DNA from: Evansella caseinilytica
GTDB taxonomy: Bacteria; Bacillota; Bacilli; Bacillales; Salisediminibacteriaceae
Length of the DNA stretch: 64,000 bases
Assembly (NCBI RefSeq): GCF_900107275.1
Contig: NZ_FNPI01000025.1
Location: 1-64,000 of the forward strand
Reading direction: 5' to 3'
Position 1 is the first letter of the stretch. The number at the start of each line of letters is the position of its first letter. The position numbers and the translations under genes were made by a program. The notes beneath the pieces are model-generated. The model did no database searches. It was not told where the DNA came from and saw only the letters and a list, made by a program, of their open reading frames with translations. This document shows, in pieces, positions 42,869-52,588 of the stretch.

Positions 42869-44233
42869 ATGAGTGATTTGTTTGCTGATCGGACGCCACC
42901 GCAAAACATTGAAGCTGAACAGGCGGTATTGGGGGCGATATTTATTGATGATCAGGCCCTCGTTACCGCCTCTGAACGTTTAGTTCCGGAGGATTTTTAC
43001 CGCGCGGCGCATCAGCGGATTTATACTGTCATGCTGAGCCTTGCCCAAAAAGGGGAACCTGTCGACCTGATCACGGTGACCTCGGAACTGCAGACGAAGA
43101 ATTGGCTTGAAGAAATCGGTGGTGTTTCATACTTAAGTGATCTGGCCAATGCCGTGCCGACGGCGGCAAACGTCGGTTACTACAGTCAAATGGTGGAAGA
43201 AAAGTCGCTGCTTCGCCGGTTAATACGCGTCGCAACTAATATTGCTTCCGAAGGATATGCCGCCGATGACGATGTGGACTCGATCTTAAATGACGCGGAA
43301 AAAACTATTCTCGAGGTTTCCCAGAAGAAAAGCTCAAAGGCCTTTATTGAAATCAAGGATGTCCTTGTAGAAGCCTTTGACAATATTGAAGCACTTCAGC
43401 ACCGAACGGGGGATGTTACCGGCATACCTTCCGGATTTACGGAGCTGGACCGGATGACTGCCGGATTTCAGCGGAATGATTTAATTATCGTTGCCGCCCG
43501 TCCTTCGGTGGGGAAAACGGCTTTTGCGTTAAATATCACACAAAACGTTGCGACGAAAGCCGGCGAGAATGTCGCTGTCTTCAGCCTCGAGATGGGCGCC
43601 GAACAGCTTGTCATGCGTATGCTTTGTGCCGAGGGAAACATCGATGCCCAACGCCTGCGTACGGGAAAACTGACGGATGAAGACTGGCAGAAGCTGACGA
43701 TGGCGATGGGAAGCCTTTCGAAGGCTGGCATCTATATTGACGATACACCAGGTGTAAAAGTAAACGACATCCGGTCCAAGTGCCGTCGCCTGAAACAGGA
43801 GCGCGGTCTCGGCATGATCATGATCGACTATCTGCAGCTGATTCAGGGAGATGCCCGGAGCGGGGAGGGACGCCAGCAGGAAGTATCGGAAATATCAAGA
43901 TCCTTAAAGGGGCTGGCGCGTGAATTGGAAGTACCCGTCATTGCACTGTCCCAGCTGTCCCGTGGAGTGGAATCAAGGCAGGATAAGCGGCCGATGATGT
44001 CGGATATCCGGGAGTCGGGAAGTATCGAGCAGGACGCCGATATCGTCGCTTTCTTATATCGTGATGACTACTACGACCGCGAAAGCGAAAAGAAAGACAT
44101 TATTGAAATCATTATTGCCAAGCAGCGTAACGGCCCGGTGGGGACAGTGGAATTGGCTTTTGTCAAAGAATATAATAAATTCGTAAACCTGGAGCGGCGT
44201 TTTGACGAAAATGCGATACCGCCGGGAGCCTAG
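42869..44233 (+). CDS. dnaC: Replicative DNA helicase (DnaB family, dnaC in Bacillus)
   Basis: The hexameric replicative helicase, 454 residues. The N-terminal primase-interacting domain (PPQNIEAEQAVLGAIF) is followed by a RecA-like ATPase with Walker A AARPSVGKTAF, Walker B IDYLQLI and the SQLSRGVE...RPMMSDIRESGSIEQDAD segment. AGAGGGG precedes the ATG. It has a terminator that overlaps its stop codon. Confidence 0.97.
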   Translation: MSDLFADRTPPQNIEAEQAVLGAIFIDDQALVTASERLVPEDFYRAAHQRIYTVMLSLAQKGEPVDLITVTSELQTKNWLEEIGGVSYLSDLANAVPTAANVGYYSQMVEEKSLLRRLIRVATNIASEGYAADDDVDSILNDAEKTILEVSQKKSSKAFIEIKDVLVEAFDNIEALQHRTGDVTGIPSGFTELDRMTAGFQRNDLIIVAARPSVGKTAFALNITQNVATKAGENVAVFSLEMGAEQLVMRMLCAEGNIDAQRLRTGKLTDEDWQKLTMAMGSLSKAGIYIDDTPGVKVNDIRSKCRRLKQERGLGMIMIDYLQLIQGDARSGEGRQQEVSEISRSLKGLARELEVPVIALSQLSRGVESRQDKRPMMSDIRESGSIEQDADIVAFLYRDDYYDRESEKKDIIEIIIAKQRNGPVGTVELAFVKEYNKFVNLERRFDENAIPPGA

Positions 44234-44258
44234 CCGATGCTGGGCTTTTTCTTTTTGT
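44227..44258 (+). terminator. dnaC terminator
   Basis: AGCCTAGC (44227-44234) pairs with GCTGGGCT (44239-44246), followed by a T-rich run; the stem includes the dnaC stop codon. Confidence 0.75.
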
Positions 44259-44273
44259 CATTATTATTAGAGC

Positions 44274-44517
44274 GTGTTCAAAAAGGCAATGGTTCCGCTC
44301 AAGGCGCCGACTACGAGAACCCCATTCATAGCTGGCTTTAAAAGAATGCATCGGCTCCACTCATTGTCTCTTCTTCTGCTAGTAGAGCGCCGACGTCTGT
44401 CCAAGTGCCATCGCGTGCGATGACACGATGAGACAGTTCGCAGTGTCTCAGTGAAGAACGGCTCATTGCATCGTGTTTGTTCAAAAAGATAAAAATCGAC
44501 CTTTTTGAACAAACACT
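44274..44517 (+). repeat. Family B modular repeat, medium copy
   Basis: Begins TGTTCAAAAAGGCAATGGTT and ends in the hairpin TTCAAAAAGAT...ACCTTTTTGAACAAACAC. It has the GAATGCATCGGCTCCACTCA module and the ~110-nt TGTCTC...GCTCATTGC module that is almost identical to the one in the copy at 58044-58450, but lacks the CGGCGGAATGTC modules. The rest of 44518-44770 shows nothing recognisable. Confidence 0.8.
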
Positions 44518-44777
44518 ATTAGAGGAAATGGCAGCGGAATGACACGACAATTGCGGCTGTGTCGGCAAATGGTTACCGGACTTAGTGCCAAGCCGCTCGC
44601 TTAAAAAATGGTAGCGGCGCCGTACCATCCAGTTCGATGACTAAAAACGATGCGCAGGTAATTCGTTAATTCGGCGGCAAAGCCTCCAGCTGAAATAAAA
44701 AAGTGCCAATCTTATTTTTCATAAATAATAAATACGAACAAAAAATATGAAATATCTGAGAAACGTTCGGAAATTTA

Positions 44778-44806
44778 TTGACGATCCGGCGATTTACTGG
44801 TAAACT
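44778..44806 (+). promoter_or_regulatory. Probable purA promoter
   Basis: TTGACG (44778-44783), 17-bp spacer, TAAACT (44801-44806). The leader to purA contains an 11-bp perfect inverted repeat (AGTGTTTGTTC 44828 / GAACAAACACT 44871), a family C hairpin. Confidence 0.5.
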
Positions 44807-44827
44807 TACTTTGGTTTTCATGTTAAA

Positions 44828-44871
44828 AGTGTTTGTTCCAATAGATAAAAAGCAATTCTTGAACAAACACT
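44828..44871. repeat. Family C hairpin upstream of purA
   Basis: Perfect 11-bp inverted repeat AGTGTTTGTTC / GAACAAACACT with a 22-nt A-rich loop, the same arms as the ends of the family B repeats. Confidence 0.7.
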
Positions 44872-44873
44872 AA

Positions 44874-46214
<1,341 letters not shown>

Positions 46215-46246
46215 GGGAACGAGCAGGTGTGAAAAAAATTGAAGCG

Positions 46247-46288
46247 AGGCGCTCAACGTTGTTCTCTTTGGGCGCCGTCCTTTTTTTG
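46247..46288 (+). terminator. purA terminator
   Basis: GGCGCTC (46248) pairs with GGGCGCC (46276) across an 18-nt loop, followed by a T-run. Confidence 0.7.
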
Positions 46289-46303
46289 TTGAGGGATTGA
46301 GTG

Positions 46304-46412
46304 GTCAGGACGTTTTCCCGCCGATTTTATTCTTTATTCCGTCGAATCAATACTTTTTTCCGTCAGTTTCATGATTTATTCCGTCAAATCAAGCCTTTTT
46401 CCCGCTTGGTGA
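46304..46412. repeat. Short periodic repeat with TTCCGTC/TTCCCG motif
   Basis: The motif TTTTCCCG or TATTCCGTC occurs five times at roughly 20-25-bp spacing, twice followed by (G/A)AATCAA. It lies between the purA terminator and the tRNA promoter. No function is evident. Confidence 0.5.
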
Positions 46413-46464
46413 ATATCTGATGCCAAAAATTTTTTATGATTTCACAAAAAATCTCATTTTTATA

Positions 46465-46493
46465 TTGCATAATAAATAATATGATGATATGAT
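46465..46493 (+). promoter_or_regulatory. Promoter of the tRNA cluster
   Basis: TTGCAT (46465-46470), 17-bp spacer, TATGAT (46488-46493), about 40 bp upstream of tRNA-Glu. Confidence 0.65.
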
Positions 46494-46536
46494 AAATCAT
46501 GTCGCTGCAAAACGGACTGGATACAGCATCATTTAT

Positions 46537-46611
46537 GGCCCGTTGGTCAAGTGGTTAAGACACCGCCCTTTCACGGCGGTAACACGGGTTCGAATCCCGT
46601 ACGGGTCACCA
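46537..46611 (+). tRNA. tRNA-Glu (UUC)
   Basis: Full cloverleaf: acceptor GGCCCGT/ACGGGTC, anticodon loop CTTTCAC with TTC, T-arm GGTTCGAATCC and encoded CCA. Confidence 0.95.
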
Positions 46612-46689
46612 ACAACTATTTACAAATGAAGATTATATGTAGTATAATTGTTCTTGTGGCTTCGTATACTAATATAGTAAATGTTTGTA

Positions 46690-47470
46690 AGGACGTCGAA
46701 GCGAAGCAAGAAGAGGAAGAGACAGTCAAAGGACGTCGAAGCAAAAGCATCGTCCGTAAACTTTAAAACGTCGCGGGGTGGAGCAACGAGCGAAGCATCA
46801 TTGAAAAAACAGCGAGTTGTCTCGACGCATTCGCATCGAAGCGAAGCAAGAAGAGGAAGAGACAGTCAAAGGACGTCGAAGCAAAGCATCGTCCGTAAAC
46901 TTCAAATCGTCGCGGGGTGGAGCAACGAGCGAAGCATCATTGAAAAAACAGCGAGTTGTCTCGACGCATTCGCATCGAAGCGAAGCAAGAAGAGGAAGAG
47001 ACAGTCAAAGGACGTCGAAGCAAAAGCATCGTCCGTAAACTTTAAAACGTCGCGGGGTGGAGCAACGAGCGAAGCATCATTGAAAAAACAGCGAGTTGTC
47101 TCGACGCATTCGCATCGAAGCGAAGCAAGAAGAGGAAGAGACAGTCAAAGGACGTCGAAGCAAAGCATCGTCCGTAAACATTCAAATCGTCGCGGGGTGG
47201 AGCAACGAGCGAAGCATCATTGAAAAAACAGCGAGTTGTCTCGACGCATTCGCATCGAAGCGAAGCAAGAAGAGGAAGAGACAGTCAAAGGACGTCGAAG
47301 CAAAAGCATCGTCCGTAAACTTTAAAACGTCGCGGGGTGGAGCAACGAGCGAAGCATCATTGAAAAAACAGCGAGTTGTCTCGACGCATTCGCATCGAAG
47401 CGAAGCAAGAAGAGGAAGAGACAGTCAAAGGACGTCGAAGCAAAAGCATCGTCCGTAAACTTTAAAACGT
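46690..47470 (+). repeat. 140-bp tandem array carrying tRNA-fMet 5' ends
   Basis: About 5.6 units of 139-140 bp run directly into tRNA-fMet. Every unit contains CGCGGGGTGGAGCA (46772, 46911, 47051, 47191, 47331), the first 14 nt of the tRNA-fMet that starts at 47471, followed by ACGAGCGAAGCATCATTG instead of the tRNA body. Units differ mainly in one segment (GCAAAAGCATCGTCC...CTTTAAAACGT or GCAAAGCATCGTCC...TTCAAATCGT) in the order a, b, a, b, a, a, suggesting amplification partly as 280-bp dimers. Open frames across it shift from unit to unit because 140 is not divisible by three, and have no start signals. Confidence 0.95.
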
Positions 47471-47547
<77 letters not shown>

Positions 47548-47555
47548 AATTTTAA

Positions 47556-47631
47556 GGTCCCGTGGTGTAGCGGTTAACATGCCTGCCTGTCACGCAGGAG
47601 ATCGCGGGTTCGATTCCCGTCGGGACCGCCA
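47556..47631 (+). tRNA. tRNA-Asp (GUC)
   Basis: Acceptor GGTCCCG/CGGGACC, anticodon loop CTGTCAC with GTC, T-arm GGTTCGATTCC, CCA encoded. Confidence 0.95.
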
Positions 47632-47642
47632 TTTTTTTATGC

Positions 47643-47718
47643 GGCTCGGTAGCTCAGTCGGTAGAGCAAAGGACTGAAAATCCTTGTGTCGGCGGTTCGA
47701 TTCCGTCCCGAGCCACCA
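47643..47718 (+). tRNA. tRNA-Phe (GAA)
   Basis: Acceptor GGCTCGG/CCGAGCC, anticodon loop CTGAAAA with GAA, T-arm GGTTCGATTCC, CCA encoded. Confidence 0.95.
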
Positions 47719-47735
47719 TTTGATCCGGAGCTGAA

Positions 47736-47811
<76 letters not shown>

Positions 47812-47835
47812 TCATACATAACATATAAATATCAC

Positions 47836-47863
47836 CTGTCCGAATTGTCGGGCAGTTTTTTTA
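47836..47863 (+). terminator. Terminator of the tRNA cluster
   Basis: CTGTCCGA pairs with TCGGGCAG over a 4-nt loop and is followed by a run of T. Confidence 0.8.
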
Positions 47864-47947
47864 ATTCGGTGCTGTTAGAACATCATGTTGATATTTTATA
47901 AAAAAACAAGAAAATAGCGCCTTCTAAAAAAAATACAGCTATTTAGA

Positions 47948-48178
47948 CTAGTATCTGTGCCCGTCTTTACGTGCTTGTATATAACCGTAATATGCACAAG
48001 TTGCATTTTTGAATATGAAAGAAAACTTTTCCTTTTGCCAATCAGGCGTATTACTGGCCCATCCAGCATCTTCAAAAAGTGCCTCGATATAGGCAGCCGG
48101 TTCTCCTTCGGTGCCTTCTCTAATAACTAAACCCTTGTAATATTGATACAAATCGAATTCCCCCTTAATATAATACAT
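47948..48178 (-). CDS. Small hypothetical protein
   Basis: A short acidic/aromatic protein of up to 76 residues. AAGGGGG lies inside the longest frame, eight bases before an in-frame TTG at 48151, so the real product may be 67 residues starting at YQYYKGLVIR. No domain is recognised. It sits between the tRNA cluster and a truncated peptidase, a place where mobile DNA often integrates. Confidence 0.4.
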   Translation of the reverse strand: MYYIKGEFDLYQYYKGLVIREGTEGEPAAYIEALFEDAGWASNTPDWQKEKFSFIFKNATCAYYGYIQARKDGHRY

Positions 48179-48225
48179 GTTTAATATTACAACTTAAGGG
48201 GTTTTTCCTTCAAAATTATAAAATA

Positions 48226-48507
48226 ATGATTTTTGCTACGGATAATGGAACAGTGATTTCCGCAGGCTGGGAGAACGGATATGGCAACACCATCCGCATC
48301 AATCACAACAACGGTATGGAAAGTGTATACGCTCATTTGGACAGCATGGATGTCAGCACTGGCGAGACAGTAAGTCAAGGGCAAACGATCGGCCAGATAG
48401 GGTCCACAGTGAATTCGACGAGAATTCATCTTCACTTTGAAGTATATGAGGCTGGGCAATTGATGGACCCAATGTCAATGGATTATTTGAATACATACAG
48501 TCACTAA
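48226..48507 (+). pseudogene. M23 (LytM) peptidase, N-terminally truncated
   Basis: The 93-residue frame matches the C-terminal half of an M23 zinc endopeptidase: GTVISAGWENGYGNTIRINH, YAHLDSMDVSTG, GQIGSTVNSTRIHLHFEV. The HxH motif (HLH) is present, but the upstream HxGxD ligand region is absent, and no ribosome-binding site precedes it, so it should be inactive. It is probably the relic of a cell-wall hydrolase or endolysin gene. Confidence 0.7.
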
Positions 48508-48510
48508 GCT

Positions 48511-48738
48511 CCTGCCGCGCTTCGACCTTCTTTCCGCTATTGCGTCCTCTTTTCTGAACACATACGCAATTTTTTTTACATTTCATCCCCAAAACAAAGG
48601 AACCGCTTACATATCCCGAAGATTTTAAAAGCCAAATACCAAAGATATTAAAATATTATTGGAAACCGTTTTGATATCTTTAATGATGAAACAAAGGATA
48701 CGAACAACAAAGGCTACTTTCGTAAACGATGTTGCTTT
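48511..48738 (+). repeat. 228-bp direct duplication, left copy
   Basis: About 90% identical to 58560-58788. It starts inside the tail of a family A repeat (CCTGCCGCGCTTCGACCTTC, minus orientation) and runs on through CAAAACAAAGGAACCGCTTA to AAACGATGTTGCTTT. It contains AAAGATAT (48641) / ATATCTTT (48681), an inverted pair around TTGGAAACCGTTTTG. It ends about 120 bp upstream of the lipoprotein GH32 gene. Confidence 0.88.
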
Positions 48739-48855
48739 TGATTTTTATACAACAAATCAAGCGGTTGACATATACTCTCACCTGGCATAAACCGAAATTT
48801 GTAATCGCTTTCTTTATCGTGGCTGAAACAGCAATCAACTCTAAAGAAAGGAGCT

Positions 48856-50706
48856 GTGTCACCATTGTTTTATAACAAAGGAGAAGCTTATTTATATCCT
48901 CTGCTGGCTGTTATGTCTTGCTTTGTTTTAGTAAGTTGTTCGTACGGTCAAGGAAATGGAGGAATGGTTATGGAACATGAAGCACGTGATAATTACTATA
49001 TTGAGAGGTATCGCCCGCAATTTCATTTTTCAACTCCTGTTGGAAATTTAGCGGATCCAAATGGCTTAGTTTATTTTGAAGGAGAATATCATCTGTTTCA
49101 TCAGAAAAATGGCATGTGGGCACATGCCATTAGCGAAGATTTGATTCATTGGCAGCATCAGGACATTGCGCTGGATCATGATGAATTAGGTCAAGCTCTC
49201 TCAGGGAGTGTGGTTGTTGATTGGAAGAATAGTACAGGTTTTTTTGACCGGAAGCCCGGATTGGTAGCCATCTATACAAGTACACATGGGGGAGAAGCTC
49301 AGAGTTTGGCGTACAGTAAAGATAAAGGAAGAACGTGGACCCGATACGAGGGGAATCCCGTGATTGAAAATCCGGGTATAAAGGATTTTCGAGATCCAAA
49401 AGTATTTTGGCATGAAGAAACAGACAAATGGGTGATGGTCGTATCAACAGATAAAAGTGTCACCTTCTATCATTCTGATAACTTAATTGATTGGGAGTAT
49501 CAAAGTCAATTTGGAGAAGGGCATGGTACACATGCAGCAGTGTGGGAATGTCCGGACTTATTTCGACTTCCGGTTGATGGGGATAAAGACAATCAAAAAT
49601 GGGTCCTTCATGTGAGTGTGGGCGATAATGAGGAAACGAATGGGTCAACTGCCCAGTATTTCATAGGTGATTTTGACGGGACACAGTTCTTTAATGAAAA
49701 CCCCCCTGAAACAACATTCATTACAGACTTTGGTCAGGATTTTTATGCTGCTCAATCCTTTTCTGATATGCCTGTAGAAGATGGGAGACGGATTTGGTTA
49801 GGCTGGATGGCAAATTGGAGATACCCCTATCAATCACCCACGGAGCCTTGGATGGGTTCCATGTCGATTCCCAGGGAGTTGGAATTACGCACGACTGCTG
49901 ATGGAGCGATAAAATTATTTCAAAAACCAATAGCCGAACTGAAAAGTTTAAGAGCGACTGACCAGCAATTGGAGCCATTTTCTGTAGAAGGTAATCACAA
50001 ACTAGAATCTTTTTCTGGAACAAATTTTGAATTTGAAGCAACGATAGCATGGGAGCAGCTTGATGAATTCGGAATCCGTTTAAGAAAAGGAAGGGATGAA
50101 GAAACGACGATCGGGGTTCAAGTGAAGGAAAATAAGGTTTTTTTAGACAGGAGTCATTCTGGTCTGGAGGAAATAACCGATCGTAATGGTGAAATTTTTC
50201 TTTTTGGCCAACGGTATCAAACCGATTATACATTCAAGGATCATCAAATTAAAATCCATGGAATTGTGGATGAATCATCCGTAGAAGTATTTTTCGATGA
50301 TGGTGAAGCGGTTTTTACAAATTTAATTTACACAAATCCTACAAACGCAGCAATTGAGTTTTACACCAAAGGAGGAGAAATCGCCGTCACAGACATGAAC
50401 ATTTACCATCTCCATACCATTTGGAGAAAGCGGGGCGATAAGAAGAAGATAGAACGAATCGTCTTAAGTGATGAACAGATCGAAATGTCAGTAGGAGAAA
50501 CGCAACTCATTCATGCAGCCGCAAAACCAGACTGGTACAGTGATGAGAATTTCATCTGGAAAGTTGCTGATCCAAAGATTGCAGACATCGAAGGAAGCGG
50601 GAAGGAAGTGACTGTATCAGGGAAAAAGGCCGGCTTGACAAACGTGGTTGTCACAGATGAAAGCGGCAAAGTGACAGCAGAATTAAGTGTTAAAGTAAAT
50701 GAATAA
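48856..50706 (+). CDS. GH32 fructan hydrolase-like lipoprotein with Ig-like domain
   Basis: A 616-residue GH32 protein resembling levanase SacC. A lipoprotein signal ends at LVSC (Cys28). The five-bladed propeller carries the nucleophile Asp67 (LADPNG), Arg179-Asp180-Pro181 (FRDPKVFW) and the acid/base Glu231 (WECPDLF). A beta-sandwich follows, and residues ~530-614 form a BIG2 Ig-like domain (VSGKKAGLTNVVV). Oddities: the usual W-M/I-N before DPNG is N-L-A, and the usual FYQYHP...GPMHWGHA loop is shortened to FHQKNGMWAHA. Substrate is probably levan or inulin, or a related fructoside. The start is uncertain: GTG at 48856 or TTG at 48865 after AAAGGAG. Confidence 0.88.
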   Translation: MSPLFYNKGEAYLYPLLAVMSCFVLVSCSYGQGNGGMVMEHEARDNYYIERYRPQFHFSTPVGNLADPNGLVYFEGEYHLFHQKNGMWAHAISEDLIHWQHQDIALDHDELGQALSGSVVVDWKNSTGFFDRKPGLVAIYTSTHGGEAQSLAYSKDKGRTWTRYEGNPVIENPGIKDFRDPKVFWHEETDKWVMVVSTDKSVTFYHSDNLIDWEYQSQFGEGHGTHAAVWECPDLFRLPVDGDKDNQKWVLHVSVGDNEETNGSTAQYFIGDFDGTQFFNENPPETTFITDFGQDFYAAQSFSDMPVEDGRRIWLGWMANWRYPYQSPTEPWMGSMSIPRELELRTTADGAIKLFQKPIAELKSLRATDQQLEPFSVEGNHKLESFSGTNFEFEATIAWEQLDEFGIRLRKGRDEETTIGVQVKENKVFLDRSHSGLEEITDRNGEIFLFGQRYQTDYTFKDHQIKIHGIVDESSVEVFFDDGEAVFTNLIYTNPTNAAIEFYTKGGEIAVTDMNIYHLHTIWRKRGDKKKIERIVLSDEQIEMSVGETQLIHAAAKPDWYSDENFIWKVADPKIADIEGSGKEVTVSGKKAGLTNVVVTDESGKVTAELSVKVNE

Positions 50707-50757
50707 GCGAACCATCTAGAAAAGGGCAGGGGACTACAAAAGATTTTTTCAGGAAGA

Positions 50758-50858
50758 GGGATAAGATGTTTTTTTCATTAAAAAATTGATTATTACTCAT
50801 ATTTACAGGCCTCTTGACGGTACCGTTTATCCATACCATTTGGAGAAAGCGGGGCGAT
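50758..50858 (+). repeat. Chimeric scar: duplicated kinase 5' end joined to duplicated GH32 piece
   Basis: 50758-50830 repeats 52589-52661 (ribosome-binding site, start codon and first codons of the histidine kinase) with two C-to-T differences. It is joined without a gap to 50831-50858, a 28-nt exact copy of 50412-50439 from inside the GH32 gene. Neither fragment is functional. Confidence 0.92.
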
Positions 50859-50966
50859 GATAGTAGTTTGAAAGAGCAGTGAACGTTGTTAGGAGTTAAA
50901 AGTGGACATAACAAAAGAAGCCAACTGTATAGGTAGACTTAGGAAAAATTGTATTAAGTAATGGTA

Positions 50967-51257
50967 TTAAACATGAGTGAGCTTATCAGAAAGAAATACA
51001 GACATATCAACACCGATTTCACCAAGAATAGCAAAAGCCGTAAAGATGTCTTTGATGCTTGGTAAGGATACTGTCAATTGTATTTGTGGCATGTAGGGTT
51101 GGACTAGTTTTAAAACAACTGATTCAATATTGGCGATGTGGTCGAGGCATACACGCATTTTATCTGCTTGCGGTTCCGTCAAGTGCCCTTGAATGGATTT
51201 TACAATAGTACCTGTTTTGTGTTTCGTCTTTCCGTGTAGCATCGATGAAAACATCAA
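50967..51257 (-). pseudogene. IS110-family transposase fragment
   Basis: The 96-residue frame reads like the central part of an IS110 transposase: a KTKHKTGTIVKS-QGHLTEPQ region, a helical LDHIANIE segment, then SLPSIKDIFTAFAILGEIG VDMSVF, the equivalent of the IPGI...A...EIG-DM-F helix-hairpin-helix. Both the DEDD catalytic domain and the C-terminal end are missing, so it is a relic. It lies inside the segment that separates the GH32 and kinase genes. Confidence 0.65.
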
Positions 51258-51333
51258 AATCTAAATCATGAGGATGGTCAAGGATGTGGTTAATTTTTGT
51301 GCCTTGAGCACAGCGAAAGGAATGAAACTTAGG

Positions 51334-52572
51334 ATGAAGAAGCTTAACAGTGTATTAATCGCAAGTGTCATTTTGATTGTTGGGTTAGTAGCTGGTGTGG
51401 CTGTAGCAACGATCCCACTTTTGCCTCATAGTGTGAGTCAATATTTAGGGATAGCTAATACAACAGGCTATTACAATATTATGGATTATGGAGCGCAATC
51501 CGATCGTCCAGGTTTTGATAATGCGAAAGTAATCAATGAGATTATTCAAGATATGGGAGATAATGGTGGGACGATTTATATTCCAGTAGGGAATTTTTAC
51601 ATTCAATCTTCAATAGAAATTGACCGTTCGTACATTTCTATTATTGGAGATAACAGCGGTTTACGCAGCGGTGTAGATGGTTCAACCAATACTACTCAAT
51701 CCGGGGGTGGTGGTGCGAAATTAATTGTCGAACCCGGAGTAACAGCGGTACAAATTTTGGATGAAGAGAATAGTGAACGTATTTCCGGTGTATCATTCAA
51801 GAGTTTCCAAATACGAGGTCAAGGGAACAATGGTATAGGGATTGAGGCAGTACAAGACACTGACCGCATTGTAATTGATGATTTAGTAATTAATAATGTT
51901 GGAATTGGCGTACAACTACACGGAGCAGATGCACCTTCGATACGTAATTCGTGGATTGCAGAAACTAAGTTCTCCATTATTTTAAATGGGGCCTCACAGC
52001 AAGCGAGTATTGTTAATAACTCTTTAGGTGCACAACCAGATGGTGTAACTATTGAGTTAGAAAATGCCAAATGGTTTAATATCAGTGGCAACAACATTTA
52101 TCCAGATGGTTCAAGTAATATACGTTTATATAACCCAATTCATGGAACTATATCCAGCAATACTATTTCAGCCCGTTATAATGGTATGATTGAATTGTTG
52201 CCAAATGAATTTGGAGAATACGGTAATGGAAATATAATTAATGGCAATGTCATCTCTTTGATAGAATATAGAAATCATCCTAGTGACAAGGACATCGAAT
52301 GGGGAATACTGCATGTAGAAGCCTATAATACTAACATCAACGGGAATCAAATTATTGCCGATGGTATGCCAGAAGGGTATACGGGTATTTTAGTAGAGTA
52401 TGGAGAAAATAATCGAATTTCAAATAACTCTATTGGTGTAACGAATCCATCTAATGCTAAGATTGTAGTAAACGATACAGCGACTTCCACGATCGTAACA
52501 GATAGTATCTATGAAAATGAATTTCTAAATTATGGGAATGATAGTAACGTAAATGTCCCCCTACCTGAATAG
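51334..52572 (+). CDS. GH91 inulin fructotransferase-like protein (beta-helix)
   Basis: A 412-residue right-handed beta-helix protein that aligns in my reading with GH91 inulin fructotransferases, which release difructose dianhydrides from inulin, or with related DFA hydrolases. Matching segments are IYIPVGNFYIQSSIEIDRSY, FKSFQIRG, SIRNSWIAE, ASIVNNSLGAQPDGV and ISGNNIYPDGSS. The two acids described as catalytic in the Bacillus enzyme, an Asp and a Glu eleven residues apart, are present (ADAPSIRNSWIAE; Asp199 and Glu210 from this start). A hydrophobic N-terminus (VLIASVILIVGLVAGVAVA) should export or anchor it. I chose 51334 (AAAGGA upstream); earlier ATGs lie in relic DNA. Confidence 0.75.
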   Translation: MKKLNSVLIASVILIVGLVAGVAVATIPLLPHSVSQYLGIANTTGYYNIMDYGAQSDRPGFDNAKVINEIIQDMGDNGGTIYIPVGNFYIQSSIEIDRSYISIIGDNSGLRSGVDGSTNTTQSGGGGAKLIVEPGVTAVQILDEENSERISGVSFKSFQIRGQGNNGIGIEAVQDTDRIVIDDLVINNVGIGVQLHGADAPSIRNSWIAETKFSIILNGASQQASIVNNSLGAQPDGVTIELENAKWFNISGNNIYPDGSSNIRLYNPIHGTISSNTISARYNGMIELLPNEFGEYGNGNIINGNVISLIEYRNHPSDKDIEWGILHVEAYNTNINGNQIIADGMPEGYTGILVEYGENNRISNNSIGVTNPSNAKIVVNDTATSTIVTDSIYENEFLNYGNDSNVNVPLPE

Positions 52573-52588
52573 TTACAAAAGTACTGGA

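Noticed and set aside
46681-47458. Repetitive Lys/Arg/Ser-rich proteins encoded in the tandem array
   Set aside because: Unit length of 139-140 bp shifts the frame every unit, no ribosome-binding sites are present, and the DNA includes tRNA sequence.
46690-47470. CRISPR array
   Set aside because: Units are 140 bp, nearly identical throughout, with no unique spacers and no cas genes; it is a simple tandem duplication ending in the tRNA.
47948-48507. Prophage integrated at the tRNA cluster
   Set aside because: A truncated M23 domain and a small ORF are suggestive, but there is no integrase, att duplication or other phage gene.
48656-48678. CcpA cre site at TTGGAAACCGTTTTGA
   Set aside because: It resembles cre but has CCG instead of the central CG spacing, so it is noted only as a candidate operator inside the duplicated block.
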